Position numbers and translations under genes: made by a program. This document shows positions 33,301 through 61,188 of a DNA stretch of 64,000 nucleotides, piece by piece. Numbering within the stretch: the stretch's first letter is position 1; the number at the start of each line of letters is the position of its first letter. The stretch comes from Dysidea avara (lineage: Eukaryota; Porifera; Demospongiae; Dictyoceratida; Dysideidae): the NCBI RefSeq assembly GCF_963678975.1, contig NC_089276.1:24907059-24971058 (forward strand). The letters run 5' to 3'. Under the pieces are notes generated by a model that made no database searches, was not told where the DNA came from, and saw nothing but the letters and a program-made list of their open reading frames with translations.

Positions 33301-36300
33301 CTTTCAACCTTCACATATCCACAAAGTACTGTTGGAATAGCTTTCTGCTATGATGTATCACACTAAAACTATCACATATAGCCAATCAATATGTGTAGAA
33401 TTGAAGCGTTGTAACATGATTGCACTTAGATGTGGAATATTCATGAATGTGTTGTAAATCACAATGCCAACCCACCATGTGGAAACAGAAGGGATATATC
33501 ATTGGATCGCAATTGGCACTCATGTAGGATATTTGTTGTAAAGGGCAGTCTCTAGGGTAGACAACATCACGATGAATTGGTGGTACACCATCATCACCAA
33601 CAAATATCATGGCTACTTCATCATGGTGTGGTACATTGTACCTTTGCCGGTCATTGCCAGTTCTAAAATGCAGTTGTATTGATGGAATCCTACATTCCCC
33701 CATTCTATTATCCTTTGTCACTTCATATTTCTCTATGTCAGCCATGTGCCTATATGCCTTTATATATGGACTGCATACTTCCATTACTTGTTGAATTGAC
33801 CTCATCACGACATGACTGATTTGCGGTCTGCATCATTCAATGGTTTAGGGCAGTGTTGGTCTCAATTATATAAAGTTGACTAAATACAGACACTTCCCCA
33901 TCAGGTACCACTTCGATGAAAAATTTGGCCACATATTCGAAAGCATGGTGGTCCATGTCCGGGTGGTATTGCTAGAGTAGTTCCCATGGAAGCAAAGGCA
34001 AACGCACTGTTGTACTGCCTTATGTTCTTCTGAAAGTTCAATGCTTGTGTGGAATTACCAACCATAAGTTGTATCAGTTCATCTGGATAGTGACTTAAAG
34101 GGTCTAATTTCACCTTACCATTGTGGCAACATTTAAAAACTTCATTAGTGAAACTTATGGATGCACAATGATCACATTTCCTGACCATCATACCCCCTAA
34201 ATCAGAAGGTGGCTCCACTTTTCTTCCCATTTGATTTGTACTGTAATTAGCTGTTCCTTAACAGAATGTTGAATATTGTTGGTGTTATTGTATGATACTG
34301 TATGGGATCGTAGTTTCATACTGTGTAGATTATTATGTAAATTCATAGTCTGCACATCAGTTTGCAAATGACTGTCCATGGGAGGTGTAACTTCAGTGGA
34401 ATAGGGATTGAAAATGTATACCAGATATGTTACCAATCATCAATGGTGGTGAATTGAAGGTAGGAGTACCATCCCACACAGCGTAATAATTGTATTGAAT
34501 TGATGCTCCCTAGTACATAATTCAGATGTAATATGAATGTCAATGCCAATCATTACAGCTGTGGCCTTAATGAACAATTCTGTCGTCCACAGGGGAGAGA
34601 AACGTCTACAATAAGTGTCTCCAGAAAGTTGTGGACGAATGTGTCTTCCTCAGGTAGTTAAGGTGGTTTAAAGGGTATTTCCCGTAGTTAACGAATTGCT
34701 ACCAATCCTGGATCAAAAGATTTGTCTCGAATTCTAGAATTGAATGGTACCAATCCGATTGGAATCCGACCAAGAATGACGACAGATCAGCGCTCGAAAA
34801 ACACGTGCGTGGGCAAAGTGAATTAATACATAGATAGTAACAAAACAGTCAGGGGCAGCCAGGGAGAAATGACCTGCAAGAGATATTTTCTGTGCAAGAA
34901 TCTTGCAAGACTTGCAGGTTGCAGTTGCATCGTTTGCAAAAATCATAATCTTGCAAGGAAAGGGACATTTATGTGCAAGAATCTTGCTTGCAATACTTGC
35001 AAGCCTTGCACATAATTTCTCCCTACACCTATTGCTGCTTCCATAGTATTTAGGAGTCGTCAACCAAATTAGCACTCTTTTTAAGAAATCAAATTTGCCA
35101 AAAATAATACTGTCCATCTGCATCCGTGAAACATAAGATTAAATTTGTCATGGCCTAAGCCATCAGGTATGTTAGTCCCGATACAATCAGTACTAGCATC
35201 ACAATTGTAATGAACATCAATGAACCTTAATATAGTTAGGTTTATAGATACTAATAGATAAAAAGTACACATGGAGATGATAAATACATGCTATTGATAA
35301 CATACAGTACACATAAAGAAATGTATAAACATGCATATGATCCCTTACAGTTATAAATTTGTGAGGAGCACATCCAATGACAATCAACCTGACACCAGCT
35401 TCCTAAAACAAAGCAAAATAATTCCTGCTTATGTGGTACTTGATGAATCTACTATATAGTACTTCTAATTCACTGCTCTATGAGCAGATTAATATACCAA
35501 CTACAAAATAGTGAACAATAATGCCACCATCTATGCCAGAATTCTATTGTGTTTAGCAGTTTTGTATATTATTGTATTTAATTGTGTTTCACAGCTTTGT
35601 AGACTCTTGCATAGAAGATCAAATATACTGTAGGAGTCTAGCTAGTTAAATAATCAGTCAATTAAGCAATACTGAATTACTGATTGCAAGCAGTGGAAAC
35701 TTCTATTAAATTTTTTTTGCTTGTACTAGTATTTGACCAAGATACACTGTAGTGTGTGCTCACTATACTGTACTAGTATGTTATTAACAAGAACAACAAC
35801 ACAGTTTTACACATGCACCTTACTTTTATAAAATGAGACAATTTTGCTATGGAAATACACTGTGCCCTCACCTTCAGTAGTCCGTTCACAAAATTTGAAC
35901 ATAATTTCTCCAGGTATTCCTGTACATGTATACAGGTGTGGTGTATGAGTCTTCAAAAAACCAGATATAATTATATCTTTGTTTTATTTCTTCCTCATCT
36001 TTTTTTATCCCATTGTCTTGAATTGGCACACACAAGGGAGGTTTTAAAGCACATCTTGGTACCAAATTTGGTTTTAATATGATAAACATGCAGTTGTGAA
36101 ATTAATAATTATTCACACACACAAAAATGAAATGTTAAAATTGGTACGTTGATAGGTTAATCACTGAACCTCACACCTTTTGTGGTAGAATTATAAAGAA
36201 GCATGAGTAGCTAGTGCTCAATCATGATTTGTAAAACCAGTACTGGAAAATGGGTAAAATGGTTGTGTGGATACCCTGTTCATCGTAACTTCAAAAAAAT

Positions 36301-39300
36301 TTGGTTGCAAATGAATGGGAGTAACAGCTACAGAGTTACAATGCAAAACCCTAATGTGTGTAATAGCACATAATTGAGATAATCTAATAGAACAGTCATC
36401 CTCCATCCAACAAATAATAGCAACACAATAAGTTGTTTCTCTTCTCTCCCTCTATTCCTTGACTGTTATTTAGATTAAAATTATGTCAACACATTTAAAC
36501 TCAACATGGTCACAAAAATTTAATGTAAAACAGTTGCAAACTAGCTTGAAGTTGAGAGCACAGACATACCTTGAAATATGAATCAGGAACCTTAACCAGA
36601 TCTAAATAAAGGTGAAGGACACAATTATATATCAACTAGGATATACAGTAAGTCATGCAGCAATGACAAACCACTTTATTACATGGCATGTGTGTACATT
36701 AGCAGAGAACATGGTCATTCATCTATGTAATCTGTGCAATAAATGGTTTATCAGAAGGCAATATCAGAAGCCACATGCATAAAGTAGAACCGGTAAACAT
36801 TGGAAAGGCAAGTGAAAATATATAGCTTCTTCTTTCAGGAATCTAAATCCTCCAATGCATGCCCTACACCTTTTGTTTACATTACATATGTCTCAATATA
36901 GATATGGGTTAATACCCGGAAGCTTAAAAGCATGAAAGTTTGGTGAGCAATACTTTACATTTTATTAGCCAATTTTTTTCATTAAGTTAAGCTTGATCGA
37001 AATGTTGACTCGCCAAACTCTGCTCTTACCAAACTTTCATTGTTTATGGTTTACCTCGGATGTATTCCTGACATATGTATCAGAGGAAATGCTAAAAAAA
37101 AATCAAACATACAAGTAACATGTGATGTAATGGACCTGTTACAGTTAAATTCAGCTGGTGACGGGTACTGATGAAAGCCGGAATGGAACGGAATGGAATC
37201 AATCGGGGTGTGTGCCAAGCTTAAAATAGTTTGAAACAGATTGTGCACTGTTTCCAACTGTCACACAATTGTGCTAGAATTAGTTTGTTTCTGTTTTTAG
37301 GCTTGCTAGTAATCGTTCCTCAAAAATTCTATTAAATGCCCACCACGTGGCAAGGTGTGTGTAAACAAAATCCATCCAGTTTAGGATGTAGAAGTACTTC
37401 CTTACCATTCCGAAAGGTAAACTACTATAGTATTTTTATGTTGTAGTGGTATTCAAGCCTTTTTAGTACAAGTGTCGCTGGTTTTCTGAGGCGACTATAA
37501 TTCTACCATTATTGGCAGCGGTTTATGAGAGTTAGTAAACTGCAGTATGTTATATTAACAGTGCATGCTTACAAAAATAGGTTAACAGCTTAGCTAAATG
37601 ATCGCTGTTCAGCTTAGACGATTGTACAACGCATTCTTGCAGTGGGCATTAAATAGAGCCATCGAGCAAATGACTTCCAGCATGTCTATAGCAGAAGCAA
37701 ACTAATTCTACTAGTTATTGTGTGAAAGTTGGAAACAGTGCATAATCTGTTTAAAACGATTTTTTAACTTGGCGCGCGCCCCCTATTGGTTTAATTCTGT
37801 TCCCATTCTGGCTTTCATCAGTACCCGCTGGTGACAAGGACTAAAACACTTGACCAATCCTGGCTTATAATTATAAGGGTCACATACAGAAATCAAGTAG
37901 ATCTACTATAATTTGTATAGGTAATCACACACATTTGAGTGCAATTAGGGAATAATTGTACGAGTAACAGTTATTCCATAATTGTACGAAAATGCGTGTG
38001 ATTGCCTACTAATCAAATAGTGACCACCCTTCGTGGTTTGTAGTACACATCTATCCAGTTCTATGTGGCCATTAACTTCAACCAGGTGGTTGCATCATCC
38101 TTCTTTGTATTACATCATTTGTTGTTACACTTAAAAGGCTTCTATTGTCAGCTTCTTTGATTGGCTATTTATTATATCACTTTCTTGTTGCACTTAAAAG
38201 GCTTCTGTTATTCTGCTATTTTATTGGCTACTTTACAGTACAATTACAGAAACAAGGCCATGTGATTTGGAATTAATTGCACTCCTACTATTGAGACTAA
38301 TGTATGGCAAATTAAATCACCATGTGACTAGATTAGAGGTGTGCGATTATCTAGATATATCCAATTATCGAGATGAGGATGACAGGTTTATTTATCTAGA
38401 TAAATGGTAAACTTCCATAAATTACTTGTATACCAAAGAATATCTGATGGTGTAGACACCTCCTATGGGGCTCCAACTCTCCTACCACTTGGAAACATTG
38501 TTAAAACTAACATTTTTCACCTTTTGTACTCTTCAAATTGCAATGTGCTCACTTTACTGGTTAAAATATTGACAGTTAACTACAACAAATAATTGTTTCA
38601 ATTATCAAGATATGTTAGATAATCGAGATAAGTTTAAAAGAAATATCAAGATATGTCTAAATTTGTCATCGCACACCTCTAGATTAGATGCGAAGATATA
38701 ATTCTTCATGCAAACTTTAATGCGCCTATCAATTGTAACCCCCAGTATGGGATCCATAGGGGGATTATACGGGGGTTCACCTACAAAGTTACCTCCAGTA
38801 GTGGGGTTTTTGACACAAGCATTTTTTATAACAATCAAATTGTGTAGCTATATTTAGTTAAATCACGTGACGTTGACCCGTAGCCAAACCTTAACGTGTA
38901 TTGTCTGCAGGCATGGAGTGGGGGAATACCTCGGGGAATGTAGGGGGTAGGTAGGGGATTAGACAAACACTTAGGCCCCAGTATAGTGTAGTCTCGCGTG
39001 GCCAGACCGCTTTTTTCCGTGTATTGGGTGGGGAAAAAGGGCAACTCCAATAGCTGTTTACTTCTGAGCCATCCCCAGATACTGGGGACGCTAATTGGAT
39101 AACATTGGCCGCAAAGGAGGCACCGATGACGTCAGTAAGTAAACTCGGGATCTGTTTATCTTTTAAACGAATCTTAATTTGCTCCGATGTCTCTTTTATA
39201 GCGTCTTGAGAGTTCATCCTCATCCTGTAACAAGACTCACAACCGGAGCAGGAGTGTATTATAGGAATACTTCATTGTTTTACTGACGTCATGGCACCTC

Positions 39301-39621
39301 CGTGACCAATGTTATTCAATTAGCGTCCCCAGCGTCGGGGGACGGCTAAGAAGTAAACAGCTATTGGAGTTGCACCAGACCCTTTTTTCCCCACCCAATA
39401 CACGGAAAAAAGCGGTCTGGCCACGCGAGACTAAAATAGTAGTTAAAATAGTATTCCAACACACGACGTCATACCCTGATAAAGATAATCATGGCCTTCG
39501 TATCTTGGTAAAGAGATCCAAACTCAATGTTTTCTCCGTTTTCATTGACCACAGTCAATTTATCAGCAGATTTCAGCTTCTCCGCGCTTAGCTGTAGCTT
39601 CGTATCTCCCGGTGTTGCCAT
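27339..39621 (-). CDS. PRXL2C: PRXL2C/AAED1 (SelU3-type) peroxiredoxin-like protein with in-frame TGA, putative selenoprotein
   Basis: Thioredoxin-fold AhpC/TSA-like protein of the PRXL2 (SelU) family, third branch (human AAED1/PRXL2C/C9orf21). Eight exons in phase: 39621-39475, 37091-37055, 36601-36570, 35402-35349, 30174-30156 (19 nt), 29459-29376, 28872-28744, 27442-27339; 202 codons including stop, against 226 residues in human. Exon 1 gives LTVVNENGENIEFGSLY...MIIFIR. Exon 2 gives HFL-TGA-YICQEYIR (human HFLCYICKEYV). Then DLVKVPDSYFK, EAGVRLIVIG, a CDPECTIYNTLGM block (human VDPEREIYKRLGM), QQGGQFVLGPG, and IHFAHLDDGSLNHSPIN to the stop. The TGA is the only in-frame stop and falls exactly on the first Cys of the human C-x-x-C. 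With the downstream SECIS-like hairpin this suggests selenocysteine. A nonsense mutation or assembly error is the alternative. Introns hold a Helitron and several MITEs. It is head-to-head with the SYD-1-like gene. Confidence 0.88.
27627..27953. mobile_element. MITE with terminal inverted repeats in the last PRXL2C intron
   Basis: Ends TAGACCGTATTCCAAA and TTTGGAATACGGTCTA are exact inverse copies; the inner parts (ACGACATCACACGAA against TTTCGTGACGTCA) match less well. About 327 bp, possibly a TA target. Between the arms is a short frame with AVENLKIDIEAIEAKLPSLV, which may be remnant coding sequence. Confidence 0.7.
30300..34440 (-). mobile_element. Degenerate Helitron with an internal inversion
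   Basis: A rolling-circle transposon (RepHel) in the 5.2-kb PRXL2C intron 30175-35348. Minus-strand fragments run in order: Helitron N-terminal zinc-like region (34230-33901, with KCDHC and CCHNGKV), a middle segment (33808-33386), the Rep HUH motif in KWGLPHCHLLIHF (near 32885), then LLLHIPGTKSFEELQIVDG (about 32050). The Pif1-type helicase N-terminal half is on the plus strand (30810-31865): DGPGGSGKTFTYN (Walker A), LFIVDEASMVP (Walker B), then NMRVHPEEADFFQWLL. Its C-terminal half is again on the minus strand (30805-30301): YPDEFLNSFTPCRLKVGADVM and TINKAQGQTFDKVGIYMERP. Stops and frameshifts are frequent (for example TGA at 31445), so it is inactive. Terminal TC/CTRR ends were not located. 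Confidence 0.85.
34861..35034. mobile_element. 174-bp MITE with AGGGAGAAAT/ATTTCTCCCT ends and internal GCAAGA palindromes
   Basis: Perfect 10-base inverted ends enclose repeated self-complementary words such as TGCAAGAATCTTGCA and CTTGCAAG. The whole element can fold on itself in several registers. It lies in the same PRXL2C intron as the Helitron, about 0.4 kb from its end. Confidence 0.65.
37055..37091 (-). other. PRXL2C: Redox-motif exon of PRXL2C with TGA (putative Sec) codon at 37080-37082
   Basis: A 37-nt exon with a poly-T tract and TAG acceptor, and donor CGAG/GTAA. It reads His-Phe-Leu-TGA-Tyr-Ile-Cys-Gln-Glu-Tyr-Ile-Arg plus one base that completes the Asp codon of the next exon. 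Both flanking junctions keep the frame and the surrounding residues match the human protein, so shifting the exon edges cannot avoid the TGA without losing the motif. The resulting active site would be U-x-x-C. Confidence 0.85.
37163..37826. mobile_element. 664-bp TIR element with 9-bp target duplication
   Basis: Flanked by GCTGGTGAC on both sides (37154-37162 and 37827-37835). Ends GGGTACTGATGAAAGCC and its inverse GGCTTTCATCAGTACCC begin inverted repeats of about 100 bp (inner landmark TGCACTGTTTCCAACT). A 9-bp duplication is typical of Mutator-like elements (8 would suggest hAT). No transposase. Lies in PRXL2C intron 1. Confidence 0.8.
37919..38010. repeat. Imperfect palindrome of about 90 bp
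   Basis: GGTAATCACACACATTT at the left is inverted as AAATGCGTGTGATTGCC at the right, with ATTCCATAATTGTACG and its inverse inside. It can form a near-continuous hairpin. Function unknown; probably a small MITE. Confidence 0.55.
38337..38678. mobile_element. hAT-type MITE
   Basis: Ends AGGTGTGCGAT and ATCGCACACCT are inverse copies, flanked by the direct repeat CTAGATTAG (8-9 bp). The end sequence resembles the element at 61189-61629 (GGTGTGCGATA). Inner sequence is rich in ATCTAGATA/ATCGAGATA words. No coding capacity. In PRXL2C intron 1. Confidence 0.75.
38989..39433. mobile_element. 445-bp MITE with TAGTCTCGCGTGGCCAGAC ends
   Basis: Terminal inverted repeats of about 150 bp: TAGTCTCGCGTGGCCAGACC at the left, its inverse GGTCTGGCCACGCGAGACTA at the right. 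The inner arms include CCAATGTTAT and TGACGTCA-type blocks. The loop, about 140 bp, contains a minus-strand frame with NSQDAIKETSEQIKIRLKDK, which looks coding but is unidentified. In PRXL2C intron 1, just downstream of exon 1. Confidence 0.75.
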
Positions 39622-39941
39622 GGTTGACAGAATCGAAGGAGAAGGTGCTGACTCGTCTTCGGTTTGGGAAGTGTAAGTCACGTGCGTAGACCCACCTGGT
39701 AGCAACCCGATGTTTTCAAATCACCCGTAAACTACATCCGCCAAGAAGACTTGTCGGTTACGCCCCTTTTAAGTTAAGTTTCTACTTGTTTACGCACAGT
39801 CATGAAGTACTACTTGAATGCAGATATATTCTGAAACCGTGTCCACAGAAGTATCTTTCAAGAGGTGTTGCTGAATAGCTAATAGCTACTGACTTGTGTG
39901 CAGCTCATGTTGTAACTACTTTGTCAACTTACTACAGAAAC
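39622..39941. promoter_or_regulatory. Divergent promoter region of PRXL2C and the SYD-1-like gene
   Basis: 320 bases between the two start codons on opposite strands. It includes CACGTG-like and ACGTGCGTAG text, but I cannot assign any factor. A TACAG acceptor just before the plus-strand ATG (39937) leaves open a non-coding first exon for that gene. Confidence 0.4.
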
Positions 39942-42419
39942 ATGTCAGTGGAAATACGCAAGAGAAGGAAGTTGCCTTCTGCTCCAGCAAGAGTACTCAG
40001 CTGGGTAGGTGAGGAAGGTGTAATTATACCAGACAGCACCATCAAACCTGACTTGGATCGATTTGCAAAATTTCCTTCAGCTGTGTTGGCTCAACTGAAA
40101 GCAATTGAAGGAGATAAAAGCATCATTCCTGGACAAAAATTTACAGAAATACCTACAAGTGACGATGATATGTGGCAGCACAGAGCCACAACTAGGAAAG
40201 GCAAAAATATTACAATTGAATTGAAAATGGAAACATTTAGGAGAATAGCAGGAATTAGGGAATTCGCTGATGCAAACAACTCCTATTTAATACGAAAAAT
40301 TGAAATTCGCAAGGTTCCAGGAAAGAGTTTGGGTTTTTATATTCGTCAGGGAGATGGCTGGGACAGGCGTGATGGAATATTCATATCACGTCTTATTTTG
40401 GGAAGCTACATTGAAGCCAATGATTTTCTCAGAGTTGGAGATGAAATTCTGAAAGTAAATGAAGTTGATGTGAGTGATTTCTCATTGAATGATGTAGTTC
40501 TGATGATGCAGATGATAGATAAGCTTGTCCTAACTGTAAAAGTGTTAACCTCTCTTTCACTTGTCCGAAGTCGCTCCATGCGCTTGTCAACTAGAGCCAG
40601 AGCACTTTCTCCCGAGTATTTTGCAGCATCCCCAGTATCTGAAAGTGTCACAGTTTCTCCAACAGCAAAGTATTCCACATCCTCATCAGAGCATCTGTCT
40701 TTTACAGAGCATTCCTCTTTTATGGAACATCCTTCATCTATACCACATCTGTCTTCTACAGGGCACCCGGCACCCCCTGTGGAACATCCCTCCTCTATGG
40801 AACACTGTTCTACAGATGTAATGCCAGAGCAAATTACCACAGAGTTACCTTCTCAGACTGTACAAACAAAAGAAACCATAACTATTGAAGATTCAGTGAG
40901 TAATACTTCAGAACTTTTAAGCATAACGCAAGTACTAGAAGAAGGATATCGATCATTGGATTCAGAAGGTAGCGTAATGGTAGTTGATGTGCACAATACA
41001 AAGGATGACGAAATTGAGAAGTCAGAGGATATTCTACAGATGACTGGACTAGATGCATCGCCAAAGGCAGTTATTGTAAACTTGGACACCAGTAATCCTG
41101 AACTTGACAGGGATCAGGAAGATTCCAATACTGCTGAGGATAAGAGTGAGATGCATGATGCAAGTGGTGGTATTGAACAGTTTACAAGTACATCTGATCA
41201 AAGCATGGATGAAAGTGGCAAGGAGGCAGCAATTGATGAAGTTGACTTTTCATTGTTCAAGAAATCAAAAAAGAAAGTTTCTTCAAACACTGACGACACG
41301 TATTCTGTTGAAAAGTCTCTTTGGCAAAAGCAAGAAGAATCCATGTCACACATCGATCCTATTAGAGATATGGAAGACACTACCACTACCTTTATTGGTA
41401 AAGCAGCTGATGAGTCAAGTCCCCCAAAAATAACAGATTCCAGTAGTTCAGTCACGGTTACTCAAGACGACCCAACTGAAAATGTTTCTTGTGGCACGAC
41501 TGTAATGATCAAAATTAAAACCCTGTTGGACATAAGCAGTTTTGCTCCAAGTAGCTTGTTTTGTTCAGTGTTAATAGACCATCGCAAGAAAGCTTCCACT
41601 AAAGCAAAGTCTACATCATCCACTATTGATTTTGATGAGATATTCTATCTTGACTTGCACCTCGTACCAACTGAATTGGAAATCGCTCTTTGTGAACCGG
41701 GCATGGATGAGCGGATCATAGGTTCTGGCTTTGCTAAGCCACCACCAGGCTGCCAGACTTCTCCAACGCAGTTTAATCTTGAAATCGCATCTATTGGTGT
41801 GCTAACATTAGATATCCAATTGCTATCCCTTGAAGACACTTTCCCCAGATACAACAGAACCATTCAGCTAACAGGGAAGGCATACAATGCTCCATTTGAG
41901 GCTTTGGATAATTCAGAAATACCTGAAATTTTACAAAAATGTGTTGAAGCAATTGAAAAGCATGGTCTTAAGGAAGATGGGCTGTATTTCAAACGAGTGT
42001 CTGAAGAAAGAATTCTTGAAGCTAAAACGCTCATTGAAAGTACTGATAACCTAGAACAAACACTTACCAACACAGAAGTACACGTCATCAGCTGCGTGAT
42101 TCAAGATTTGTTAAAAGCTCTACCCAATCCAGTATTCAGCAATATTAAACCAGAGATGATTGCACACCTTCTTTCAGGTGACCAGTCTAGAGACTCTATT
42201 TGGACTCTTCTGTGGTGTATGAAAGAGAGTGACACTCAGGTTATCATTTTCATGTTGAATCATCTCAGAAATGTGCTCCAATACTGCAATACTAACAAGC
42301 TTGATCTAAACATGTTGTCACAGACTTTTGGACCTCTCCTTTTATTTCCGACGAAAGACTCTTCCATAAAACTTGACTTTACCAAAGTAATTGAACTGCT
42401 TCTACACAAGCAAAGTTAG
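39942..42419 (+). CDS. PDZ-C2-RhoGAP protein of the SYD-1/SYDE type
   Basis: Rho-family GTPase-activating protein with the domain order of SYD-1 of worms and flies, which organises presynaptic sites; vertebrate SYDE1/2 keep C2 and RhoGAP (family knowledge). One open exon of 825 residues from ATG 39942. PDZ at about 115-200: IRKIEIRKVPGKSLGFYIRQ, GIFISRLI, VGDEILKVNEVDVSDFSL. A Ser/His/Pro-rich repeat of E-H-(S/P)-S units at about 245-285, then a long acidic low-complexity linker. A C2-like fold at about 515-630 (TVMIKIKTLLDISSF). RhoGAP at about 640-810, with EDGLYFKRVSEERI holding the likely arginine finger and later LLKALPNPVF and LNMLSQTFGPLLLFP. The arginine-finger loop is KRVSE instead of the usual RVSG. 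The lack of introns over 2.5 kb is unusual here. Its stop is 176 bases from the kinesin stop on the other strand. Confidence 0.85.
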   Translation: MSVEIRKRRKLPSAPARVLSWVGEEGVIIPDSTIKPDLDRFAKFPSAVLAQLKAIEGDKSIIPGQKFTEIPTSDDDMWQHRATTRKGKNITIELKMETFRRIAGIREFADANNSYLIRKIEIRKVPGKSLGFYIRQGDGWDRRDGIFISRLILGSYIEANDFLRVGDEILKVNEVDVSDFSLNDVVLMMQMIDKLVLTVKVLTSLSLVRSRSMRLSTRARALSPEYFAASPVSESVTVSPTAKYSTSSSEHLSFTEHSSFMEHPSSIPHLSSTGHPAPPVEHPSSMEHCSTDVMPEQITTELPSQTVQTKETITIEDSVSNTSELLSITQVLEEGYRSLDSEGSVMVVDVHNTKDDEIEKSEDILQMTGLDASPKAVIVNLDTSNPELDRDQEDSNTAEDKSEMHDASGGIEQFTSTSDQSMDESGKEAAIDEVDFSLFKKSKKKVSSNTDDTYSVEKSLWQKQEESMSHIDPIRDMEDTTTTFIGKAADESSPPKITDSSSSVTVTQDDPTENVSCGTTVMIKIKTLLDISSFAPSSLFCSVLIDHRKKASTKAKSTSSTIDFDEIFYLDLHLVPTELEIALCEPGMDERIIGSGFAKPPPGCQTSPTQFNLEIASIGVLTLDIQLLSLEDTFPRYNRTIQLTGKAYNAPFEALDNSEIPEILQKCVEAIEKHGLKEDGLYFKRVSEERILEAKTLIESTDNLEQTLTNTEVHVISCVIQDLLKALPNPVFSNIKPEMIAHLLSGDQSRDSIWTLLWCMKESDTQVIIFMLNHLRNVLQYCNTNKLDLNMLSQTFGPLLLFPTKDSSIKLDFTKVIELLLHKQS

Positions 42420-42595
42420 GCTTCAAGAAATATTTGTGTTCTACTGTTGCGTTTAACTTACATGTAAGTATACCAGTGCTTTATACATTGACATTTGTAT
42501 ACGTAATTTGTGCAATATTACAATAGATATACTTTGGAGACAATTTGTTGTAATCTGTAAATGTTCTATTTCCAGTTCCATAAATAATCCATTTC

Positions 42596-60776
<18,181 letters not shown>

Positions 60777-61188
60777 CTGAAAAAAGAACAAAGTGCGTAT
60801 CATGATTATTATTGTGCAAGTGCAATGTACAGATGTAATCCAATGCACTTATATGAATATGTCAACATGCACAGTTGACAAGTATGGTACTTCTTGATAC
60901 TGCAACTGTTTTACTGTGTTTATAATCTAATCCAGATTAACACAGAACGTGTTACATATTCACTGTTACAAACATGTTGTCTGCACACTAACATTTACAG
61001 TAACATGCACAGTGTGCATGCACAACCCTGCAATAGTCATGTTACGTTAAATATGCATGGAAGGTGCATGTAACATATGTGTAACGTACCCCAAACCTAT
61101 TGTACCCTGTATCTTATGATAGCCTCTGGCTACATAATCTGTTATAGCAATTCAGTGCTATAAAAAAGCTACTAACAAGGGTTGTTAC

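Noticed and set aside
37080-37082. Reading the PRXL2C TGA as an ordinary nonsense mutation
   Set aside because: The rest of the gene is intact and in phase over eight exons, and the TGA falls exactly on the redox Cys. Selenocysteine explains this better, though only RNA and homologues can settle it.
39894-39941. Longer start for the SYD-1-like protein
   Set aside because: The codon at 39894 is TTG, not ATG; the first in-frame ATG is 39942.
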